DNA from: an uncultured Selenomonadales bacterium
GTDB lineage: Bacteria; Bacillota; Negativicutes; Selenomonadales; Selenomonadaceae
Direction: 5' to 3'
DNA length: 19,105 nt
NCBI GenBank assembly: GCA_937877655.1
Contig: CALFJC010000087.1
Location: 1 to 19,105 of the forward strand
A program made the translations under genes and the position numbers. This document shows, piece after piece, positions 14,800 through 19,105 of the stretch (position 1 is its first letter; every line of letters starts with the position of its first letter). Under the pieces are notes generated by a model that did not search any database, was not told the origin of the DNA, and worked only from the letters and a program-made list of their open reading frames with translations.

Positions 14800-15630
14800 T
14801 TACTTTGTAATGGCTTTGAACGCCGCCGCTTGAGCAGTCATGCCGCGTTCGGAGGCAAGACGCTCGATTGAGGACGCGCCGAAGAATCCGTCAATTTCGG
14901 GCACATGTTTTATGACGTAAGCCGCATCTTCGGGGTCGGCAATGGGACCGCCGTGACAAATTACCATGATGTCGGGATTGACTTCGCGTCCCGCTTTTAT
15001 GATCTCGCGAATTTTTTCGCAACAATCATCAAGCGTCAAAGCAGTTTCGGCACCGATAGATCCTTTGGTAGTCAAGCCGCAATGTGCTACGAGAATATCG
15101 GCTCCCGCTTCCGCCATAGCTTTTCCCTGTTCGGGATCAAAAACGTAAGGGCAAGTAAGCATGTCGAGTTTATGCGCTTCACGAATCATATCGACTTCAA
15201 GTCCGTAGCCCATGCCCGTTTCTTCGAGATTGGCGCGGAATTTTCCGTCGATAAGTCCGACGGTCGGGAAATTTTGAACGCCGTTAAATCCCTGCTCTTT
15301 GAGTTGCTTAAGGAAAATTTCCATGACGCGGAAAGGATCCGTTCCGCAAACGCCCGCGAGTACGGGAGTCTTTTTAACAATCGGCAAAACTTCCTGTCCC
15401 ATTTCTTGGACGATTTTGTTCGCGTCGCCGTAAGCGAGGAGCCCCGACAACGAACCGCGTCCCGCCATACGAAAACGTCCCGAATTGTAAATAATCAGCA
15501 TGTCAACATTCGCTTTTTCGCTGCATTTGGCGGTAATGCCCGTGCCTGCTCCGACACCGACGAGAATTTTTCCCGCCGCTACCTGCGCACGAAAGTCAGC
15601 CATAATCTCCGATCTGGTCTTCTTCAACAT
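14800..15630 (-). CDS. TIM-barrel 'phosphoenolpyruvate hydrolase-like' protein (PF09370 type)
   Basis: 276 aa. The family is a phosphoenolpyruvate-mutase-like TIM barrel annotated as PEP hydrolase-like; its true reaction is poorly known. Recognisable segments are VGVGAGTGITAK (24-35), NFPTVGLIDGKFRANLEE (120-137), ADILVAHCGLTTKGSIGA (177-194), ICHGGPIADPED (224-235) and GFFGASSIERL (248-258). ATG 15630 has GGAGG nine bases upstream. It is the last gene of an operon with UPF0261 and cupin genes, 18 nt after the cupin. The C-terminal half of plant Tm-1 is this same domain. The N-terminal domain of the AraC-type regulator at 17449-18615 is a clear paralogue. Family assignment confident; the reaction is not. 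Confidence 0.85.
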   Translation of the reverse strand: MLKKTRSEIMADFRAQVAAGKILVGVGAGTGITAKCSEKANVDMLIIYNSGRFRMAGRGSLSGLLAYGDANKIVQEMGQEVLPIVKKTPVLAGVCGTDPFRVMEIFLKQLKEQGFNGVQNFPTVGLIDGKFRANLEETGMGYGLEVDMIREAHKLDMLTCPYVFDPEQGKAMAEAGADILVAHCGLTTKGSIGAETALTLDDCCEKIREIIKAGREVNPDIMVICHGGPIADPEDAAYVIKHVPEIDGFFGASSIERLASERGMTAQAAAFKAITK

Positions 15631-15648
15631 TTAAATCAACCTCCAAAA

Positions 15649-16065
15649 TTATTTCCAATTATTTTTCGGCGGCAAAATCTCCAATGCGGTATCGGCAACG
15701 GCGCGTTCTGCTCCCGCGTTGAGATAACAGCAAAGGAAAACCAAATCTTCGTCGCCGACATTAATTGTGGAGTGATAAGCTCCTTGCGGAATGGAAATTA
15801 AATCGCCGGGATGAAGTTCCTTTTCCTGCAAGCCGTCGGGACGCTCGATTGTTTGAAGTGCCTTGCCTTTGAGGAAATAAATGAATTCTTGGCTGTCGGG
15901 ATGATTGTGGCGAACATGTCCCTTGCCGGGCTTAACCGTGCCGATTCCCACAACCATTTTTTCTACGCCCGTAACACGCGGCTCGCTCAGCCATTGAAAA
16001 ACGCCCCAATCCAAAATCTGGGTTTCAACGTCATCGGGCGTTACCATGCTCAAATACTTTTCCAT
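15649..16065 (-). CDS. Small cupin protein
   Basis: Single-domain cupin of 138 aa. Metal-ligand motifs are present: H53, H55 and E60 in GHVRHNHPDSQEFIYFLKG, and H98 in PGDLISIPQGAYHST. The overall shape is that of small isomerase or binding cupins acting on sugars or small acids. ATG 16065 has GGGAGGG (16078-16072) upstream; a frame extension to 16080 uses the ribosome site as codons and is rejected. It lies between the UPF0261 and TIM-barrel genes with 18-nt gaps on both sides, so it very likely acts on the same pathway, for example as an isomerase or a ligand-binding accessory. The substrate is unknown. Confidence 0.8.
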   Translation of the reverse strand: MEKYLSMVTPDDVETQILDWGVFQWLSEPRVTGVEKMVVGIGTVKPGKGHVRHNHPDSQEFIYFLKGKALQTIERPDGLQEKELHPGDLISIPQGAYHSTINVGDEDLVFLCCYLNAGAERAVADTALEILPPKNNWK

Positions 16066-16083
16066 TATAAGCCCTCCCAAAAA

Positions 16084-17304
16084 TTATTTGCGCTCAATCA
16101 ATTCGACAAGGCGTTTAGCCGCCGTCAATGCAAAGTCCGTGTCGTTAATGTTGTTGTCAAGTTCGCGAATCTCGACGAGTTCATTGTTGATGTTTTTCTT
16201 TAAAGTCTCGAAAAGAGTTTTGCGCTCTTCAACGCCGTTGAAAGGTTGCCCGTCCGCGTCAATCATTGAGACGCCCTTTTTCGGAAGAAGTAAAGTCATC
16301 GGAACCTGCGCGGCATTCCATTTCGACGCGAGCTTTTCGCCGATAATTTTATTTTCCTGAACGGTCGTTCTCATAAGCGTAACTGTGGGATTGTGTTTGT
16401 AAAGGTTGCGCCCGGAAAATTCTTTTGGGACGGTGTCAATCGGTCCGAAATTAACCATGTCGCACGCGCCGACGGAAACAACTTGCGGGATTTTTTTACT
16501 AATCGCCGCCTCGCAACGATTTTTTCCTGCCGCCAAAACTCCGCCGACAACTTCATCTGCCCATTCGGTTGTTGTCAAATCCAAAACGCCCGCGAAAAAG
16601 CCCGCGTTAATCAGCGCGTCCATAGTTTTGCCGCCCGTGCCCGTTGCATGAAAAACCAAAACTTCATAGCCGTGCTGTTCCAGATAATCTTTTGCTTTAT
16701 CGACGCAAGGCGTTGTTACTCCGAACATTGACGCCGCGATTAACGGCTTAGCCTCCGAATTATCTTCCTTCAGATTTCCGCGCAGATTTACCATGCCGAC
16801 AATCGCAAGCACGGCATTTGAGAAAATCATTTTGGAAATTTTGTTGAGCCCCGCCACGTCGACAATCGAAGGCATCATAACAATATCACTTGTACCGACG
16901 TATTGCGAAACATTTCCGGAAGCCATTGTCGAGACCATAACTTTCGGGACGCCGATTGGCAGGGCACGCATGGCGGGAGTGACAAGCGAAGTTCCGCCGG
17001 AGCCGCCGAAAGAAATTATCCCGTCGAATTTTCCCTGCGCGTAAAGTTCGGGAACAAGTTTTTCCATTCCCTTCGACAAAGTTTCTGTGGCAAGAGCACG
17101 ATCTTTGCGTTCGACAATCGCCTTGATGTCCTGCCCGACGGCGGCGGCGATTTCCGCGTTGGTCACGTCCGCAGGAAAAGCAGGCTCGAAAACGCCCGTA
17201 TGAATCATGAACGGGCGCACGCCCAATTCTTCAAGGAGCCCTTTGACATAAGCAAATTCTCTGCCCTTTGTGTCGAAAGTGCCCGCTACTGCTATCGTCT
17301 TCAA
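16084..17304 (-). CDS. UPF0261 (Tm-1-like ATP-binding) protein
   Basis: 406 aa, the usual length of UPF0261/COG5441 proteins. The start MKTIAVAGTFDTKG is diagnostic. Gly-rich loops SFGGSGGTSLVTPAM and VSTMASGNVSQYVGTSD follow near residues 95-140, then HATGTGGKTMDALI and the TTEWADEVVGGVL region. The N-terminal half of the tomato antiviral protein Tm-1 belongs to this family and has an ATP-binding site; the bacterial function is unknown. Start TTG 17304 has GGAGGG eight bases upstream. It is the first gene of the three-gene operon and is separated from the regulator by a terminator and about 110 bp, so it should have its own controlled promoter. Together with the TIM-barrel gene it reconstitutes the Tm-1 domain pair as separate proteins. 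Confidence 0.88.
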   Translation of the reverse strand: MKTIAVAGTFDTKGREFAYVKGLLEELGVRPFMIHTGVFEPAFPADVTNAEIAAAVGQDIKAIVERKDRALATETLSKGMEKLVPELYAQGKFDGIISFGGSGGTSLVTPAMRALPIGVPKVMVSTMASGNVSQYVGTSDIVMMPSIVDVAGLNKISKMIFSNAVLAIVGMVNLRGNLKEDNSEAKPLIAASMFGVTTPCVDKAKDYLEQHGYEVLVFHATGTGGKTMDALINAGFFAGVLDLTTTEWADEVVGGVLAAGKNRCEAAISKKIPQVVSVGACDMVNFGPIDTVPKEFSGRNLYKHNPTVTLMRTTVQENKIIGEKLASKWNAAQVPMTLLLPKKGVSMIDADGQPFNGVEERKTLFETLKKNINNELVEIRELDNNINDTDFALTAAKRLVELIERK

Positions 17305-17414
17305 AATTTTTCCCTCCGTTCCGAAAAATTTTCCTGTGAAAAAATTTTAATCGTTCGCAGAGGAAAAATAAATGGCGCGAAAAATTTTCCCGTTGTGTTC
17401 AAGAATTTAATTTT
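17305..17414 (-). promoter_or_regulatory. Upstream region of the UPF0261 operon, probable regulator target
   Basis: The 110 bp between the regulator terminator and the operon start hold no good housekeeping promoter by eye, which fits an activator-dependent promoter. Two identical 13-base segments, CGAAAAATTTTCC at 17322-17334 and 17378-17390, lie 56 bp apart, and a related CGAAAAATTTTTTC precedes the regulator gene. Similar AAAATTTT strings are common across the window, so operator status is uncertain. Confidence 0.35.
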
Positions 17415-17459
17415 AAAAAAAGCTTGTGTTTAAGTCGTAAAAGTTGACTTATACACAAG
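17415..17459 (-). terminator. Terminator built into the end of the regulator gene
   Basis: On the - strand CTTGTGT-A-TAAGTC (17459-17446) pairs with GACTTA-A-ACACAAG (17436-17423): 13 bp with one mismatch and a 9-base loop, followed by C and seven T (17421-17415). The left arm contains the last codons and the TAA stop of the regulator. Confidence 0.92.
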
Positions 17460-18615
17460 TAAATTTTTTTTGATAATTGCTCGGAGATTCTCCGACAAAC
17501 TTTTTAAACATCTTGGTGAACTGCACGTAGTCTGTATAGCCCGCCCGCAACGCCGCTTCTTTGCACGAAATATTTTTTTCGGTCTCCAAAATTTTTTTTG
17601 CCTCATTGAGTCGAAAACTCAAAAGATATTCGCTGAAACTTATTCCGACTTCCTCCTTGAATCTTTTGCTTAAATAGGATCGGGAAATATTGGCGGCGGC
17701 GGCGAGTTCGGCAAAACTTATCTTTTCAAGAAAATGTTCCGCGATATATCGTCGAACAAATTCCGTCGAAATTTTTTCGGACTGTCGAGAAATTTCTTCG
17801 GGATGTTCACTGCCGCGCTTGAAAGTTTTGACTGTGTCGAAGACCGCCCGTTCAATCGGAATTCTGTCGAAAGTCGAGCCGCCGATATAACCTTGACAAT
17901 CGGTATTGAAAAAAAGATATTTCATGTCGGCGAGGGTGTTGGCAGGACCGGCATAAATCATCCGTAAAACTTCGGGCTTGAGATTTTTACAGACATCAAA
18001 AATTTTCTTGGCGGAATTTTTGGCGTCGTCGATTGAAATATATTTTTTCGCGCCGAGAAAGCCGCCTCTTGTCAAGCCGAGATGAACGCAAATGACATTG
18101 GCACCCGCACGGAGCATTTGTCGAGTTTCTTCTTCGTTCGTGACGAAAGCCATTGTGAACAAATTTAGATGATTGGCGAGTTTAATCGCGGCAATTTCTC
18201 TGTCGTAAGTTGTGCCTTCTTCTTCGAGAGCCTCGCGAAATTTTCCGTCAATGAGTGCGACTGTCGGGAAATTCACGATACCGGCAAAGCCCGCCGCTTT
18301 AATCTCCTTCAAAAAATCGTAAAGATGAATTGTCGGATCGGTAGCCATAAGCCCGAAAAGCAACGGCACATTTCGGACGACTGGAAAAATTTCGCGCTTG
18401 CCAAAATCCATAACTTGGGCGTTGTTGTTGTCAAAACAAAAATAACTGCTGAAAGAACTGCGCCCCATAATTCGATATTTGCCCGCGCTCAAGACAAGCA
18501 AAATATCTGCGCCGCCCGCCGCCGCGAGTCGCGCCGTTATTCCCGAACCGACAACTGCGCCGATAATGTGTTTACCCGAATTAATTTCCTCGCGGAGAAT
18601 TTTCGTCACTTCCAT
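17449..18615 (-). CDS. AraC-family regulator with a TIM-barrel (PEP hydrolase-like) sensor domain
   Basis: 388 aa from ATG 18615 (weak ribosome site GGGTGG). Residues 1 to about 265 are the same TIM-barrel family as the enzyme at 14800-15630: NFPTVALIDGKFREALEE (115-132) against NFPTVGLIDGKFRANLEE, and GSGITAR, HLGLTRGGFLGA and GSTFDRIP at equivalent places. Residues about 285-385 are an AraC/XylS DNA-binding domain with two helix-turn-helix motifs, FAELAAAANISRSYLSKRFKEE and then AALRAGYTDYVQFTKMFKKFVGESP. Differences from the enzyme include HCGLTTKG to HLGLTRGG and CHGGPIADPED to MIYAGPANTLAD, suggesting binding without turnover. It lies directly upstream of the UPF0261-cupin-TIM-barrel operon and is the obvious candidate to control it. 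Domain calls confident; target and ligand inferred. Confidence 0.9.
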   Translation of the reverse strand: MEVTKILREEINSGKHIIGAVVGSGITARLAAAGGADILLVLSAGKYRIMGRSSFSSYFCFDNNNAQVMDFGKREIFPVVRNVPLLFGLMATDPTIHLYDFLKEIKAAGFAGIVNFPTVALIDGKFREALEEEGTTYDREIAAIKLANHLNLFTMAFVTNEEETRQMLRAGANVICVHLGLTRGGFLGAKKYISIDDAKNSAKKIFDVCKNLKPEVLRMIYAGPANTLADMKYLFFNTDCQGYIGGSTFDRIPIERAVFDTVKTFKRGSEHPEEISRQSEKISTEFVRRYIAEHFLEKISFAELAAAANISRSYLSKRFKEEVGISFSEYLLSFRLNEAKKILETEKNISCKEAALRAGYTDYVQFTKMFKKFVGESPSNYQKKFTCV

Positions 18616-18669
18616 AACAACCACCCGAAAAATTTTTTCAAGGTTAATGCAAAATCTTTTTAAAGTCAA

Positions 18670-18703
18670 GAAAAAAGCCGAGCCTCCTTTTGAAGGTTCG
18701 ACT
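18670..18703 (-). terminator. Terminator downstream of transketolase
   Basis: On the - strand AGTCGA (18703-18698) with TCGGCT (18681-18676), and CCTTC (18696-18692) with GGAGG (18687-18683), form a long stem around AAAA, followed by six T (18676-18671). It ends the transketolase transcript and separates it from the regulator gene. Confidence 0.85.
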
Positions 18704-18717
18704 TAAATTTTGCAATC

Positions 18718-18890
18718 AATTTGTAAATATCCGCGCAGATTTTTTCTTGCACGGCTGAAAAATTTTTCGAGAGAGTTGCTTACAATTTTTCTATAACGGA
18801 CTTCATGACGGCGGCAACATTTTCTTTCGTAAAACCAAATTTTTTAAAGAGGACTTTTGCGGGAGCCGACGCGCCGAAATTTTTCATGGT
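18718..18890. repeat. Direct repeat, copy 1 (transketolase 3' end plus flank)
   Basis: 173 bp identical to 18933-19105. The offset between copies is 215 bp, so the tandem unit is 215 bp including the 42-bp segment 18891-18932. Each copy covers the last codons of transketolase, its stop and about 60 bp of 3' flank. Confidence 0.95.
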
Positions 18891-18932
18891 GACGGTTGCG
18901 CCCGTCAAGCCCGATATATTTTTGCCAACCGA
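18780..18932 (-). pseudogene. Duplicated 3' fragment of transketolase
   Basis: 51 codons including the stop. It reads SVGKNISGLTGATVTMK, then FGASAPAKVLFKKFGFT, and ends VIEKL. This matches the C-terminus of full-length transketolases (compare YVGLNGAIVGMTTFGESAPA in E. coli). It lies downstream of the stop of the other copy at 18995-18997, has no start codon or ribosome site of its own, and so should not be translated. It still provides the sequence leading into the terminator at 18670-18703. It is either a real tandem duplication or an assembly artefact at a contig end. Confidence 0.75.
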
Positions 18933-19105
18933 AATTTGTAAATATCCGCGCAGATTTTTTCTTGCACGGCTGAAAAATTTTTCGAGAGAGTTGCTTACAA
19001 TTTTTCTATAACGGACTTCATGACGGCGGCAACATTTTCTTTCGTAAAACCAAATTTTTTAAAGAGGACTTTTGCGGGAGCCGACGCGCCGAAATTTTTC
19101 ATGGT
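18933..19105. repeat. Direct repeat, copy 2, running to the window edge
   Basis: Identical to 18718-18890 over its whole visible length. The match stops only because the sequence ends, so the true extent and the copy number cannot be seen. Confidence 0.95.
18995..19105 (-). CDS. tkt: Transketolase, C-terminal end only (gene continues past the window)
   Basis: 37 codons including the TAA stop at 18997-18995: TMKNFGASAPAKVLFKKFG, then FTKENVAAVMKSVIEKL. This is the conserved C-terminus of transketolase, the thiamine-diphosphate enzyme that moves two-carbon units in the pentose phosphate pathway. The active-site parts lie outside the window. It is taken as the functional copy because it is the one continuous with sequence beyond the right edge. 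The 3' flank is followed by a duplicate of its own tail and only then by a terminator. Confidence 0.8.
   Translation of the reverse strand, partial: TMKNFGASAPAKVLFKKFGFTKENVAAVMKSVIEKL

Noticed and set aside
14905..15801. Long + strand ORF of 298 codons
   Set aside because: It is antisense to the TIM-barrel and cupin genes, which have clear homology, ribosome sites and operon spacing. The + strand frame shows no family features.
18616..18669. Extended N-terminus for the AraC-type regulator from TTG 18669
   Set aside because: The TTG at 18669 fits better as a -35 element (TTGACT), and the added residues have no match to the TIM-barrel family, which begins at ATG 18615.
1..19105. CRISPR arrays, tRNA or rRNA genes, transposases, prophage genes
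   Set aside because: I looked for regularly spaced repeats, tRNA-like arms with CCA ends, rRNA signatures and transposase motifs on both strands and found none. The only long repeat is the transketolase tail.

Overview
The window looks like part of a compact chromosome from a low-to-mid GC Firmicutes-type bacterium. My best guess is a Negativicutes (Selenomonas-like) gut or rumen organism. The reasons are strong AGGAGG-type ribosome sites, several TTG/GTG starts, AddB-type recombination, a type IB GTP cyclohydrolase, clostridial-type W repeats, and very AT-rich runs such as AAAATTTT inside and between genes. Nothing here is a decisive taxonomic marker. Both ends cut genes: rdgB on the left and transketolase on the right.

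Layout. 1-1340 (+): 3' part of rdgB, a structured untranslated stretch of about 230 nt (candidate non-coding RNA), and a YfcE-type phosphoesterase whose Shine-Dalgarno is separated from its GTG start by a perfect hairpin. A bidirectional terminator follows. 1367-4435 (-): a single-chain MmeI-like restriction-modification enzyme. Upstream of it is a 350-bp stretch that contains a complete small transcription unit: consensus promoter, a 24-residue hydrophobic peptide, interlocking RNA pairings and a terminator. It resembles a type I toxin locus. 4436-6169 (+): an SbmA/YddA-type ABC exporter with its own consensus promoter. 6153-8995 (-): trpE-trpG-larE, tightly overlapping. 9078-12266 (+): addB, divergent from trpE with overlapping promoters and with no addA beside it. 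12232-14698 (-): folE2 followed by a GT61 glycosyltransferase carrying three W-type repeats. 14800-18615 (-): a cluster of an AraC-type regulator, a UPF0261 (Tm-1-like) protein, a cupin and a TIM-barrel 'PEP hydrolase-like' protein. 18718-19105: a tandem duplication of the 3' end of transketolase.

The two most interesting systems are these. (1) In the 14.8-18.6 kb cluster, the regulator's N-terminal sensor domain is a paralogue of the TIM-barrel enzyme encoded by the operon just downstream. The two enzymes of that operon correspond to the two halves of the plant antiviral protein Tm-1. A ligand-sensing circuit in which a retired copy of the enzyme reads the enzyme's own substrate is the natural hypothesis. 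(2) The small hydrophobic peptide unit at 4143-4416 has a C-rich 5' UTR segment that can pair either with the ribosome site or with the 3' end of the same mRNA.

Gene ends are packed. Two convergent pairs overlap at their 3' ends (17 and 35 bp) with no intervening terminator, and most co-directional genes are 14-18 nt apart or overlap.
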